The notes under the pieces are model-generated. The model saw only the letters and a program-made list of their open reading frames with translations, was not told where the DNA came from and did no database searches. A stretch of 64,000 bases of DNA, taken from assembly GCA_944325885.1 (NCBI GenBank), contig CALVBT010000009.1, forward strand, positions 22,182 to 86,181, in the 5' to 3' direction. The stretch comes from Candidatus Gastranaerophilales bacterium. GTDB taxonomy: Bacteria; Cyanobacteriota; Vampirovibrionia; Gastranaerophilales; Gastranaerophilaceae. The position numbers were made by a program, and so were the translations under genes. Shown here in pieces: positions 36,839 to 46,688 of this stretch (the first letter of the stretch is position 1; each line of letters opens with the position of its first letter).

Positions 36839-38621
36839 TCATAATACACTTTTTGCAATCGAATTTTAGCGGAAATTTTGAGCCGTATTCATCAACCAAA
36901 TAAAGCTGATTTGCCTTACCGCCTTTTTTCAAACACATACCCGCAAAATCTCTCAGACAGTGTTTTGTTTTCATCAAAGTGATTTTGCTCTCTGGTTTAG
37001 CACATTCAAAAGCAGGCTCCAACACTCTTGCACCGCATTTTTCATAAAAAGACTTTGCTCTGCTGTTAGAAACATTATAAGAATAATCCAGAGCATTCTT
37101 CGGATAATCAATGAACTGAATATTAGTATCTCTTCTTTGAAAAACATAGTTCTTTTTGGAAAGAGTCTGCAAATCAAATACCATTTTGCGGCGGATTTCA
37201 TTCAATTTTGCAACCGGAATAAACAGCGAAAAATCAGAGGCCACAGATACGTTTTGTGCGAAGAATTCGGAATCTCCTAGCTTTGAGAGCTGTTTTATTA
37301 CATTTTCTCTTGCCATAACAGGATTATTAGCCTTTTCAAAATTCTCTTCTAATTTATAAATTACGCTGTTGTTTCCAAAAGATTTCATAACAATTTCTGT
37401 ATTGCTGACAGAAATTGCAACCGGTATTTTTCGCTTAAAATATGATGTGTTTAATTTCTTATAAAACTCAGAATCAACGTTTCTGTAAACGACAGTTCCT
37501 GATTTCAGAGTGCCTGTATTAAACAAAAACACCTTATTTTGCGATAATTTTGTTACAGTTGTACCTGAAAGATTACCTTCATTGTCAAAATATGTAATCT
37601 TGTCAGATACGTTCAATTTTAGTTTAGAATCCAGCTGCACAGCATTGTCATAAACACGGACTACTCGCCCTGCTTTTTCTCCTATGAATTTTGGAGAGGC
37701 AGGATTTATGTACTGTTTTCGTTTTCCGTCAATAAAAAAGTCTGTATAGTCTCTGTTAAATGTCTTATTTACGTCAGGGACAAAATCGGTCATTACATCA
37801 CCCAGTGAAGGCATCAAGTTCGCAGAGATTTTATCAATTTCTTTTCTGTAATAAGAAACTACATTTGTTACATACTGCGCATCCTTTAAACGTCCCTCTA
37901 TTTTTAAAGAAGTAACACCGGCATCGACCAGGTCTTTTAAGTGTGATGAAAGGTTGTTATCCTTCATAGAAAGAAGATATTGAGGCTTTAAAATAGCTTT
38001 GCCGTTTTCATCTTCAAGTGAATACTTTTTTCTGCAGGGTTGAGCGCATTCACCTCTGTTTGCGCTTCTTCCTCCTATGTAACTGCTAAAATAACACTGA
38101 CCGCTGTAACAAACACATAATGCACCGTGTACAAAAACCTCTGTTTCTATATCAACATTTTGTGTGACCTGTCTTATTTCATCAAGAGAAAACTCTCTTG
38201 GCAGCACAGCTCTTTCTACATTCATTTGTTTTAAAAATTTAATTTTTTCAAGAGAATCGTTATTACACTGGGTGCTGGCATGGAGAGCTATTGGAGGCAA
38301 ATTCATTTCAAAGAAAGAAAAATCCTGAAAAATTATTGCATCAACGCCTATATCGTACAAATCCCAGATGAGTTTTTCAGCATCTTTCAGTTCACTGTCA
38401 TACAAGATTGTATTAACAGTAACATAAACCTTAACAAGAAATTTGTGTGCATAGTCTACTATTTGAGCCAAATCTTCAAGAGAATTTCCTGCTTTTTTGC
38501 GTGCGCCAAAAGCCTGCGCACCAATATACACAGCATCTGCACCCGCATTAATTGCGGCAAAAGCACATTCTTTATTCTTTGCCGGAGCAAGCAATTCAAT
38601 TTTTGAATTCTCATTAATCAT
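36822..38621 (-). CDS. U32 peptidase-family protein (RlhA/YdcP-like)
   Basis: The 599-residue protein has the U32 core with LLAPAKNKECAFAAINAGADAVYIG and ALHASTQCN, and the cluster-binding cysteines ALCVCYSGQCYFSSY and RGECAQPCR. The C-terminal extension matches the DUF3656-containing long form, whose E. coli member RlhA hydroxylates C2501 of 23S rRNA and contains an iron-sulfur cluster. A further Cys set near the C-terminus (FDCKKC) may add metal ligands. Whether this protein is an rRNA hydroxylase or a true protease cannot be settled by sequence; rRNA modification seems likelier. Confidence 0.88.
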   Translation of the reverse strand: MINENSKIELLAPAKNKECAFAAINAGADAVYIGAQAFGARKKAGNSLEDLAQIVDYAHKFLVKVYVTVNTILYDSELKDAEKLIWDLYDIGVDAIIFQDFSFFEMNLPPIALHASTQCNNDSLEKIKFLKQMNVERAVLPREFSLDEIRQVTQNVDIETEVFVHGALCVCYSGQCYFSSYIGGRSANRGECAQPCRKKYSLEDENGKAILKPQYLLSMKDNNLSSHLKDLVDAGVTSLKIEGRLKDAQYVTNVVSYYRKEIDKISANLMPSLGDVMTDFVPDVNKTFNRDYTDFFIDGKRKQYINPASPKFIGEKAGRVVRVYDNAVQLDSKLKLNVSDKITYFDNEGNLSGTTVTKLSQNKVFLFNTGTLKSGTVVYRNVDSEFYKKLNTSYFKRKIPVAISVSNTEIVMKSFGNNSVIYKLEENFEKANNPVMARENVIKQLSKLGDSEFFAQNVSVASDFSLFIPVAKLNEIRRKMVFDLQTLSKKNYVFQRRDTNIQFIDYPKNALDYSYNVSNSRAKSFYEKCGARVLEPAFECAKPESKITLMKTKHCLRDFAGMCLKKGGKANQLYLVDEYGSKFPLKFDCKKCIMKIEEP

Positions 38622-38766
38622 TACAAAAATTATACAATAATTAAAAAAAATCTCTAAAAACAGGTGACAATTGAATATGTTTTTATTACGATATTATTTG
38701 TCACATATTATTGTTATATGAGGCTGCTTTTTAAACGATAAATAATATATTAAAGGAGAATAAAAA

Positions 38767-39270
38767 ATGCAGGTTATTTTAAGAAAAGACGTACAAAATG
38801 TAGGCGAAGCCGGTGACGTTGTAAACGTTAAAGACGGTTATGCCAGAAACTTTTTGATTCCTCAAAACTTTGCAGAAGTAGCTACAGACGGCGCTTTGAA
38901 AAACAGAGAACAAAACTTGGCAAGAATTAAAGCAAAACAAGAAAAACTTCATCAGGAAGCTCTTGAACTTGCTAAGAAAATTGAAGCACTTGAAAAACTG
39001 GAATTGTCAGCCAGAGCCGGCGAAACAGGTAAATTGTTCGGTACAATTACAACTAAAAAATTGGCTGAAGAATTAAATGCAAAACTCGGTACTTCAATTG
39101 ACAGAAAAATCATTTCTTTAGACGCAGCTATCAACAAAGTAGGCGAGTTCAAAATGCTTATCAAATTGACTTCTAAAGTTAAAACAGAACTCCCTGTTAT
39201 TGTTACAGCTTCTGAAATTCTTCAATCAGAAATTGAAGAAGCTCCGGAAACAGAAGAAGCTGCAGAATAG
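38767..39270 (+). CDS. rplI: 50S ribosomal protein L9
   Basis: The 167-residue protein begins MQVILRKDVQNVGEAGDVV with GYARNFLIPQNFA, which is the L9 rRNA-binding N-domain. A long connecting helix and the C-domain (about 85-148) follow. An acidic C-terminal tail (IEEAPETEEAAE) exceeds the classic 149 residues. AAAGGAG lies before the ATG, and a strong terminator follows. No rpsF, ssb or rpsR is adjacent. Confidence 0.97.
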   Translation: MQVILRKDVQNVGEAGDVVNVKDGYARNFLIPQNFAEVATDGALKNREQNLARIKAKQEKLHQEALELAKKIEALEKLELSARAGETGKLFGTITTKKLAEELNAKLGTSIDRKIISLDAAINKVGEFKMLIKLTSKVKTELPVIVTASEILQSEIEEAPETEEAAE

Positions 39271-39289
39271 TTTATTTAAGCAAAATAAA

Positions 39290-39321
39290 AAAATACCCGT
39301 CACCATTGCGGGTATTTTTTT
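39290..39321 (+). terminator. Rho-independent terminator after rplI
   Basis: AAAATACCCG pairs with CGGGTATTTT, followed by T's. Confidence 0.9.
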
Positions 39322-39412
39322 GTTACAAAAATTAATATAATTTATTTTTTTGACAAGATTTGTGCGGTAATTGTTTTTATATAAATAGTAGAAGGTATTC
39401 GTAGGTTAATTT

Positions 39413-41281
39413 ATGACACAAAATATATCTAACATTCAGCCGAATATGCAGATATATAATCAAAATCAATACGCTCAAGCAGGTCAAAATCCGAATTTTG
39501 CAGCTAATGGCACACCGATTTCTAACGGTGCTGCAATAAATAACAACCCGATTTTGAAACAGGCAGAGAGCGCACAGGACAGCGGTCTGGGTAAACTGGC
39601 AATAGGCACTGCCGTATTTACCCCGACATTAATGGGTTTGACAAATTTAATCAACAAACCTTTGCTCACAAATAATTATGAAGATACATTTTTCAATAAA
39701 ATAGAACAAAACGTTAATAAATTTGGCGAAAAACCGAAAGTCAGTGCTGTAACAGGCTGGTTATCCAATGTAAAAACAAAAGCCAATAACGTAATTAACA
39801 ACTCTGAAATACTCAGAACTCTGTTCCACAAACCAAGTATAGGCGGTTCTCAGGTAGAATCCCAAGCAAAAGGTTCCCGTGGCCACCTTGCTTCACGTGC
39901 AATAGAGATAATGAAAAAATATAAAAAAGAAAATCCAAACTTCACAGAGTTTGATGATTTGCTTAAAAAATGTGAAAAAGAGTCATACAACTACTATGAC
40001 GAAATATTTAACAAGCTAAAAGACTTAGAAAAAAGAAATGTACTCAAACCTCAGGATTTAAACACAGTATTCTCTAAAAAACCCTGGTGGGGTCTTGGCA
40101 TTGTCAACAACAAATCAAGCTTAAGAGAAATACTAAACAAACATAAACTCATTGAAAACTATAAAACAGGTACAAAACTCGGTCAAAAAGCATCAGGCTA
40201 TTTAATAAGAGCAGCTGAATGCCTCACTAACGGTATGTTCTCCGGCAAAGGCGCAGTACTTTTACAGGCATTCTTTATTGCACAGTCATTGCAAGAGGCT
40301 TCAAAAGCTGAAAAAGGCGAAAAATTCTCCTCATTTATGGCTTCATTTGCTGAACTTATGGCAATGATGGCAACAATCGGCATTCAAATGAGGGTTGTAA
40401 ACCACCTTGCAGGTCTTAAAAATATAGGTATGACACCGGAAAATGTTAAAGCTGCACAAAATGCAGTCAAAGCAGCAAATGCAGCAGCAAAAGCCGGTGA
40501 CATGGCAGAATACACAAAACAGGTAAATCTGGCAAAATCATTGAAAAATGTTTCAAAAACAGCGACAAACGGCAATAAAGCACTCAAATGGTACCAAAAA
40601 CCCGTAAAATGGCTCGGCAATTTGATTAGCTTCGGCAGAATTAATGAAACAATTAAGCCGCTCAAAAACAGCAAAGTTGCAACTGCTTTTGCAAAAATCC
40701 CTTACGGATTGAAAGTCGGCCTTGGTTATGCAGGCAGAGTCGGGCTGATTATGGCAGTAGTAATGCCGTTCTTCTCAGGAATTGCAAAGAAAATATCCTA
40801 CGGTATTTTTGGAAAACCGACCAAAACTCTTGCAAAAGAAAAAGCAGCGGAAGAAGCTGAAAACAAACCTCAAGAACAGCAGCCAGTACAAAACACTAAT
40901 GCACAACAAACAACTCAACAAACTCCGCAGCAGACAGTAACTCAACCGGCAAATGTGCAACAACCGCAAATGCAGCAAAATCCACAAGCAAAACCCGGTA
41001 ATCTTCTTGATACAGTACAAAGAAATCAAGCACAAAGAATGCCTCAAAATCAAACCCAAAACCCGATTGCATCTCAAACACTGCAGCCCCAATCAACAAT
41101 AGCTTCAACTCCGATACACAAATCACCGGAAGACGAAGCAGGTGTAAAAAGAAGCTATGTACCAAGCCCTGTTCTCGGATATGAAAACCCGATAAACCCT
41201 GCAATGAGCAGATCTGCACAAATAGATGCAGTATTAAGACAGGCTGATATAGTCGAAGCAAACGCAGCAAGATATTTATAA
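39413..41281 (+). CDS. Large hypothetical protein with hydrophobic segments and Gln-rich tail
   Basis: The 622-residue protein begins with an Asn/Gln-rich stretch (about 1-45) without a classic signal peptide. Hydrophobic segments occur near 63-85 (AIGTAVFTPTLMGLTNLI), 275-325 (VLLQAFFIAQSL and ASFAELMAMMATIGIQMRV) and 425-460 (GLGYAGRVGLIMAVVMPFFSG). Between them are charged helical regions. From about 480 the tail is Gln/Pro/Asn-rich (QQPVQNTNAQQTTQQTPQ) and then a short folded end. No family recognised; composition suggests a lineage-specific surface or secreted structural protein. It has its own leader and terminator. Confidence 0.75.
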   Translation: MTQNISNIQPNMQIYNQNQYAQAGQNPNFAANGTPISNGAAINNNPILKQAESAQDSGLGKLAIGTAVFTPTLMGLTNLINKPLLTNNYEDTFFNKIEQNVNKFGEKPKVSAVTGWLSNVKTKANNVINNSEILRTLFHKPSIGGSQVESQAKGSRGHLASRAIEIMKKYKKENPNFTEFDDLLKKCEKESYNYYDEIFNKLKDLEKRNVLKPQDLNTVFSKKPWWGLGIVNNKSSLREILNKHKLIENYKTGTKLGQKASGYLIRAAECLTNGMFSGKGAVLLQAFFIAQSLQEASKAEKGEKFSSFMASFAELMAMMATIGIQMRVVNHLAGLKNIGMTPENVKAAQNAVKAANAAAKAGDMAEYTKQVNLAKSLKNVSKTATNGNKALKWYQKPVKWLGNLISFGRINETIKPLKNSKVATAFAKIPYGLKVGLGYAGRVGLIMAVVMPFFSGIAKKISYGIFGKPTKTLAKEKAAEEAENKPQEQQPVQNTNAQQTTQQTPQQTVTQPANVQQPQMQQNPQAKPGNLLDTVQRNQAQRMPQNQTQNPIASQTLQPQSTIASTPIHKSPEDEAGVKRSYVPSPVLGYENPINPAMSRSAQIDAVLRQADIVEANAARYL

Positions 41282-41308
41282 TCAAAATAAAAAACAATTG
41301 TAATACTG

Positions 41309-41342
41309 AGCCTCTGAAAAATTTCAGGGGCTTAATATTTTG
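41309..41342 (+). terminator. Terminator hairpin
   Basis: AGCCTCTGAAA pairs with TTTCAGGGGCT (one G-T pair), followed by a T-rich stretch. It ends the 39413 transcript. Confidence 0.7.
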
Positions 41343-41363
41343 TAACAATTTATTAATTATAAC

Positions 41364-41400
41364 GCAATTAACTAACAAAAATATACTTTATATATATAAG
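41364..41400 (+). promoter_or_regulatory. Promoter of the GCAATT-N16-TATATA type
   Basis: GCAATTAAC at 41364-41372, 16 bases, then TATATATATAAG at 41389-41400. The 41449 gene begins about 48 bases later. Same spacing as at 11538, 21942 and 62231 (minus). Confidence 0.55.
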
Positions 41401-41448
41401 AACTAGACATGTAAATTGCATTAAGAGAGACTAAAGGACAAGAGAGAA

Positions 41449-43374
41449 ATGACAGAGAGCTACTCATATGATAGTTCAATAAAAAGATATAGCTATCCTG
41501 TTAGCTATACATCTCAAGCAGACTCTACCGCTGCAAATGACAGCACAAGTCTGCAAGTCTATGGTGCAAACTTACCGGAAGCAGACCAAGCTCAACAAGA
41601 AGAAACTAAAACAAGAAATTTTGATATAGACGAACTTGTTAAAAAATACAAAGATGACCCGTCAAAAATTTTGGACGAACTGGGCATCAATTTTACTGAA
41701 GAACAGAAAAAAGAATTAGAATCACTTATTAAAGATAAAAAAAGCTTGCGCTCATTCTTAAATATTGCGCAGAACAAAGACCTCAATGCTGCAGACATAT
41801 TTGAAGGTATGAAAAAGACTGTTGGAAAAAAGGCATCAGGCATTTTCAGCAGAATAAAAAATGTTGTAAAAACAATGTTTAAAGAGGGGTTTGATGAAGC
41901 AGTTGAACTTGCAAAAAGTGAAACAGCCTACTATGCAGACCAATTAGGCGAAAATATGCAGGAAATCAGAGCAGAAAGAAAAGAGTTTTCTTCTGCAAAT
42001 GTTGCTGACATAGCAGACGTTGTGACTATTAATCAGGAAATAAAAGATGATGTAATGCATTTTGTTCAAAAAGAAAATACTGACGGTTCTCACCTTTACA
42101 CAGAACAAGATGTAACAAAAGCAACAGAAATTCTTGAAGAAAATCCTGATGATGCTGACAATTTCACTGCAAATGCAGCAGAATTGGAATCAATAAAAAC
42201 TACTAACGGCCAGATTAAATACAAAGGCAGCACAATCATAGATGTAGATGAAAAAATGATCAAAAACAAAGACGTTCAATCTACAATGATGGATGTTGCA
42301 AAAAAATCTGATATGACAGATGAGTATTTAATAGAAACAACTTCCAACTTAGCTAAAAATCACGATATGGCAGATGCCATCAGCTTTTTGGTCAAAGCAA
42401 AAGACAAAGACGGCAAAGATAAATTCTCAGCAATAAACATAACTGACGAATCAAAATTTTTGTTACCAAAATCAAAAGAATATGCAGAAAAATATATTGA
42501 AGATATTAAAGATTTTCTCAAAAACAAAAAATTATCCGGAGAGAATATACTCAATATTACTCATACGACAGTAGAACATCCTGAAATTAAAAATCAAGTA
42601 ATAGAAAAAATCAACAACAGCAATCTTTCCGGCAACGAAATTGCTGAATTGACTGTTTCTTTGGCTCAGAATACACAACAAGATAACAATGTTTCAACAG
42701 TAAGTGAAACATCAAAGTATGACTTACAAATATCTGAACCAATAATTACTGAACAGGATAACACAACAACAGTAGTAACAAATCCGGTAAGTGCAACAAA
42801 AAAAGAAGAAAAAAGCAATTTCAAATTCCAAATCGGACAAACACTTCAAGTTGCGCAAAACACTCAATCGAAAAATGAGAATGAAACAGAAACAATAAAC
42901 GGCCCTACAACAGTAATCTATGGTAAAACCTACGAAAGAAGCAAAGTTCTTAACGGTTTATACAAAAGATTCGGTACAATATCAGAAAAAATCCTCCAAA
43001 AGATGGAAGAAAATCCTGATTTTATCGAGATTATGAAACAATATAACGGCAACACAACAATACTTACTGCACTTGTTAATGATCCGACACTCGTTACAAA
43101 AATCAAAAAAGCATCCGCATCAATAAGCATCAACGAAATGGCTGATGTGATTAAACAGTGTACAGACTCCAGCAGCACAAGAGTAATGATAAACGCCCTT
43201 GAATCACACAACCCTGCTGAAGCCATTGCAATAACAAAGAAAAGTAAAATATTCAACCTCAAAGATGATACTATAGCTATTCTTTCACGCACAAATGCTA
43301 ACAATTCAGATAAAAAATCAGAACTCGAAAGTCTTTACCAAAACGGCGGTAAAAAAAGAGAAATAATGGGTTAA
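41449..43374 (+). CDS. Large acidic helical hypothetical protein
   Basis: The 641-residue protein has no signal peptide or membrane helix. The first 60 residues are Ser/Tyr/Gln-rich. The rest is helical and charged with many Lys and Glu (ELGINFTEEQKKELESLIKD, VKTMFKEGFDEAVELAKSE). A Thr/Asn-rich disordered stretch lies near 420-485, then a helical C-terminal domain (YERSKVLNGLYKRFG, ILQKMEENPDFIEIMKQYN). AGAGAG before the ATG is the likely ribosome site. No known family. The transcript is controlled by the unusual promoter class. It may be a long adhesin-like or effector-like protein, but nothing in the sequence proves export. Confidence 0.75.
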   Translation: MTESYSYDSSIKRYSYPVSYTSQADSTAANDSTSLQVYGANLPEADQAQQEETKTRNFDIDELVKKYKDDPSKILDELGINFTEEQKKELESLIKDKKSLRSFLNIAQNKDLNAADIFEGMKKTVGKKASGIFSRIKNVVKTMFKEGFDEAVELAKSETAYYADQLGENMQEIRAERKEFSSANVADIADVVTINQEIKDDVMHFVQKENTDGSHLYTEQDVTKATEILEENPDDADNFTANAAELESIKTTNGQIKYKGSTIIDVDEKMIKNKDVQSTMMDVAKKSDMTDEYLIETTSNLAKNHDMADAISFLVKAKDKDGKDKFSAINITDESKFLLPKSKEYAEKYIEDIKDFLKNKKLSGENILNITHTTVEHPEIKNQVIEKINNSNLSGNEIAELTVSLAQNTQQDNNVSTVSETSKYDLQISEPIITEQDNTTTVVTNPVSATKKEEKSNFKFQIGQTLQVAQNTQSKNENETETINGPTTVIYGKTYERSKVLNGLYKRFGTISEKILQKMEENPDFIEIMKQYNGNTTILTALVNDPTLVTKIKKASASISINEMADVIKQCTDSSSTRVMINALESHNPAEAIAITKKSKIFNLKDDTIAILSRTNANNSDKKSELESLYQNGGKKREIMG

Positions 43375-43417
43375 TTTGAAGCAATCAACCCGTCATTTCA
43401 CAAATATTTAAAGCTGT

Positions 43418-44800
43418 TTAAGAATTTCTGTTAAAATCTCTCGGGTTTACACCATGAATCCAGTTTGATTCGATTTGTTCAAGAGAAATACCCTTTGTTT
43501 CCGGAACAAAAAAGTACACAAACAATATACAGAAAAAGGATACAACAGCAAAGCCCCAGAAAGTATATGCACCGCCAATATTGTGTATAAGCACAGGGAA
43601 ACTGCCTACAACAAAGAAGTTAAAGGCAAAGTTTGCGACTGTACATATACTCATAGCAATACCTCTTATTTTGAGAGGAAAAACCTCTGATACAATTATC
43701 CATCCAATAGGGCCAAGGCTCATAGCAAAACAAATTATATATGTAACTAAACTTCCGACAGCCACATATTTTAAATTGCTGCCCAAAACCGACTCAAATG
43801 CAAAAGCAGATCCTAAAGCCAGCAAACTTAGCATTACACCTGTCAATCCGAAATACAAAAGAGGCTTTCTGCCGAGTTTGTCCGTGAAAAAGATTGCGAC
43901 TATTGTCATCAAAAAGTTTACAACACCGATTCCGGTAGTTGCATATATTGCATTCAAATTGGAATCAAACCCTGCCACTTTAAATATTGTCGGGGCGTAA
44001 TATATGATTGTGTTTATACCTGTACAAATCTGAGCGAACATAATACCGATACCGACAACAAAAGGCATTATCATCCATTTTTCAAATTTAAATTTTTGTC
44101 CTGATATTTTTTCATTTAGTTTTAAGGTTCTTTTTATTTCCTTAATTTCCGTATCACTATCAACATCTGGTTCTATTTTATTCAGAACTTTTTTTGCATC
44201 TTCATCTTTATTTTTGCTGACAAGCCATCTGGGTGTATCACTCATAAAGCACATTCCTATAAGCAATACAAGTCCCGGCAATACACCGGCAAGCAGCATC
44301 CATCTCCAGTTAAACACAGCTTGAGCAAAAGCAGCGTTTATAAAATAAGAGAACAATATACCTGCTGTGATTGCCCACTGGTAAAGAGAAACAAGAGTTC
44401 CTCTAACAGCTTTTGGAGAAATTTCAGACAAATACAAAGGGATTACAAAATTTACTATACCAACGGCAAGCCCGACAAAAATTCTTGAAATTATCAAAAC
44501 ATATACATTTGGAGCAAAGCCGCATAAAATAGATCCCAGAATAAAAATTATTGCAGTGGCAATAATAACCTTTTTTCTGCCGAAAATATCAGCCAGTATT
44601 CCGTTTGTTGCTGCACCTATAACAGCACCGATTAAAACGGAACTGACAACTATCCCCTGCAAAGATTCTGTCAAATCCCAGGTTTCATTGATAAACAATA
44701 ATGCGCCAGAGATTACGCCGGTATCGTAGCCTGAGAGCAACCCACCCAGGGATGCAATTATTGCAACTATATACAACCAAATAAACTTAAATTTATCCAT
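43418..44800 (-). CDS. MFS sugar transporter (SP family)
   Basis: The 460-residue, 12-helix permease belongs to the sugar porter family (XylE/GalP/AraE type). The signature motifs are GYDTGVISGALLFI in helix 1, DIFGRKKVI between helices 2 and 3, YLSEISPKAVRGTL, DTPRWL in the middle and DKLGRKPLL. The closing motif is VPETKG. It takes up a hexose or pentose with protons; the exact sugar is not readable. ATG 44800 is chosen over GTG 44806 because GGAG lies 7 bases upstream. It stands alone. Confidence 0.95.
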   Translation of the reverse strand: MDKFKFIWLYIVAIIASLGGLLSGYDTGVISGALLFINETWDLTESLQGIVVSSVLIGAVIGAATNGILADIFGRKKVIIATAIIFILGSILCGFAPNVYVLIISRIFVGLAVGIVNFVIPLYLSEISPKAVRGTLVSLYQWAITAGILFSYFINAAFAQAVFNWRWMLLAGVLPGLVLLIGMCFMSDTPRWLVSKNKDEDAKKVLNKIEPDVDSDTEIKEIKRTLKLNEKISGQKFKFEKWMIMPFVVGIGIMFAQICTGINTIIYYAPTIFKVAGFDSNLNAIYATTGIGVVNFLMTIVAIFFTDKLGRKPLLYFGLTGVMLSLLALGSAFAFESVLGSNLKYVAVGSLVTYIICFAMSLGPIGWIIVSEVFPLKIRGIAMSICTVANFAFNFFVVGSFPVLIHNIGGAYTFWGFAVVSFFCILFVYFFVPETKGISLEQIESNWIHGVNPRDFNRNS

Positions 44801-44863
44801 ACACAAACTCCTTAATATACTATTTATAGTTTAAATTATTTTTTGAATTATTGTCAAAATTTA

Positions 44864-44896
44864 TCAATATACAAAAAATAAAAAACTTTATATAAG
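44864..44896 (+). promoter_or_regulatory. Orphan copy of the GCAATTTTC-N16-TATATA promoter
   Basis: TCAATATAC at 44864-44872 (6 of 9 match to the box), 16 bases, then TATATAAG at 44889-44896. No plus-strand gene follows. A transcript would run antisense into the 44936-45415 gene. Downstream GGAGAAATAAAA resembles a ribosome site but leads only to a four-codon frame. Probably a remnant of a lost gene or an antisense control. Confidence 0.35.
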
Positions 44897-44935
44897 AGTA
44901 AGCACAAGATATAAAAAAATATGGAGAAATAAAAA

Positions 44936-45415
44936 TTACGCTATATCTTCAAATGTCTTTTTAGCAGCAGGCCCCAGTTCTATACCCTGTTCTTTACTGC
45001 ATCTCATTATATTAGCCAGATATTCTTTATATCTGAAGCTTTGGCCCGAGTAAAAGTCCTTAATAGACTTAAAAAGTGAATATTCGCCCCATTGAATATC
45101 TTTATTTGTAAGAGATTCTACTTTTGGAATCAATTTAGCCGGCATATATTCAATATTATTTTTGTCAATCGGCACATTGTAACTGCTGCCAAAAACTTTA
45201 TTATATATTCTTAATGAATAAATTTTGTCTTTTGCAAATTGCTTTGTACCAGTAAAAATATCAACAACGGTATTCGCATCACCTAACGGTGCCAGATGAC
45301 TTTTTATTTGCTGAAATTTTTCAGGGTTATTTATAAGCAAAGCTCTTATTTTACCGCCGGGCAAAGCTCTGAAGCTCACATTATTATAATAGTTTAAAGA
45401 ATTATTTACTTGCAT
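44936..45415 (-). CDS. Hypothetical protein with NNVSFRA N-terminal motif
   Basis: The 159-residue protein opens MQVNNSLNYYNNVSFRALPG. The short Asn-rich run followed by SFRA is like the N-termini of 46141 (QRQPNFGRL) and 47343 (NVKSFGSD). The remainder is mixed alpha/beta with no recognised domain (GDANTVVDIFTGTKQFAKDK, SLFKSIKDFYSGQSFRYKEY). AGGAG precedes the start. No signal peptide of the Sec type is visible. The promoter region holds TTTTTATATGTG 30 bases upstream. Confidence 0.7.
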   Translation of the reverse strand: MQVNNSLNYYNNVSFRALPGGKIRALLINNPEKFQQIKSHLAPLGDANTVVDIFTGTKQFAKDKIYSLRIYNKVFGSSYNVPIDKNNIEYMPAKLIPKVESLTNKDIQWGEYSLFKSIKDFYSGQSFRYKEYLANIMRCSKEQGIELGPAAKKTFEDIA

Positions 45416-45598
45416 ATCTTTCTCCTATTTTATATGCACATATAAAAACTGTAAAAATATTTTTTGTACACTTGTTTTTATTAAATTTTGTAAAAAAATT
45501 ATTTTTCATTTTTAAATTTTCAAAGGGAATTTGCTATTAAATTTGAGAGGTAGATGTAAAAGAACACATGGTTTGATTTCTTGTTACAGATGGTTTGA

Positions 45599-46018
45599 TT
45601 ATTTTGGGACACTTTGTGTTGGGGTAGAAACCCGAACCTACAAACTTTAGGATTTACCAATGGATTTGAAGCTGAAAATCAGAACCTTTTGGGATATACA
45701 CATATCTCTAGTGGAGGGAAGGAATACATAACAAACCATCCTTACTATGTATTGCAACAAGCATGCATTCTTGCAGATCAAAATAAAGATGCAATTGTCA
45801 GCATAGATTCTAAAAACAAAATCTCAATAAACAAGCGTAACTCATACTTAATCTAATAACCTTATTCGCAATCTTAAGGCAGTAGGTCTGGCTTTTTGAA
45901 TGATTATTACAAAAATGGCGGTGCTCCGTTAGTTGATTTTTCACCGAATATGTATTTGAACGAAGCCTCTCTTGAACAGTGGATTAAGATGATTAAAAAA
46001 CAACCAATATTATATTAA
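45599..46018 (+). pseudogene. Decayed gene fragment
   Basis: One frame is protein-like from about 45599 to 45853 (LGFTNGFEAENQNLLGY, HISSGGKEYITNHPYYVLQQ). It is cut by stops at 45854, 45857 and 45872 and then continues in the same frame to 46018 (GGAPLVDFSPNMYLNEASLE). There is no good start codon or ribosome site, and a duplicated ATGGTTTGATT lies just upstream. This is best read as the remains of a lineage-type protein gene. The family is not recognised. Confidence 0.45.
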
Positions 46019-46140
46019 TTCAAATAGCAAAAAAAAATATTCAGGAGTTTTATATGTTGTAAATTTATTGATAGAAATAGCAAAATTTTTTTTTACGTTT
46101 TTTATATTTTTATACAACACAACATAGGATATATTAATAA

Positions 46141-46677
46141 ATGAGAATAGACAATAACTACACCCAAAGACAACCAAATTTTGGCAGACTGAAATCTATA
46201 ACATACCAAAGTCATTTTAATCCTGATCTTTACCCTGAAGAATTTGCAAAACTTTTGAATACTGTCAAAGAATCAAAAGCGTTCAATGAATTTTTCAAAC
46301 AGTATGATGTAGATATGTATTTTCATGAGGGGGAAGCTATTTTCCAAAGGGAATATATTTACATGATATTAAAAACAAAAGTCCCCAAAACTAAAGGTAA
46401 CAACTTACGTCCAACACTATATATTGGTGCTGATCAGGGATTTAAGGAACCAATATGTTCCACTTATACTCTGCTTAATAGATTAACCCAAAAAATTAAA
46501 AATATAGAATTTTCAGATTTAAAATATAAACTTGATGATGCATTAAAAGAATTGGAAGAGAATGAGAAAAAGAAAAACACCAAAACGAAAGTTGATGAGA
46601 TTACAGATAATCTCCTTTCAGCGGAAAAGTCTGAAAAGAAAACTTTCTTTGAAAAACTATTTGGCTGGTTAAAATAA
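46141..46677 (+). CDS. Hypothetical protein with QPNFGRL N-terminus
   Basis: The 178-residue protein begins MRIDNNYTQRQPNFGRLKS, the Asn-rich/NF pattern of the local family. The middle (about 30-115) has DLYPEEFAKLLNTVKESKAF and YIGADQGFKEPICSTYT, with no recognised motif. The C-terminal about 50 residues form a charged coil (LDDALKELEENEKKKNTKTK) ending FEKLFGWLK, an amphipathic end that could touch a membrane. No Shine-Dalgarno site is obvious near the ATG. Unknown function. Confidence 0.65.
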   Translation: MRIDNNYTQRQPNFGRLKSITYQSHFNPDLYPEEFAKLLNTVKESKAFNEFFKQYDVDMYFHEGEAIFQREYIYMILKTKVPKTKGNNLRPTLYIGADQGFKEPICSTYTLLNRLTQKIKNIEFSDLKYKLDDALKELEENEKKKNTKTKVDEITDNLLSAEKSEKKTFFEKLFGWLK

Positions 46678-46688
46678 TTAGTAAGTAG

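Noticed and set aside
39350..39385. TTGACA plus TATAAA before the 39413 gene
   Set aside because: The spacing is 24 bases, too long for sigma-70, and the GCAATTTTC box is not recognisable, so I did not call a promoter.
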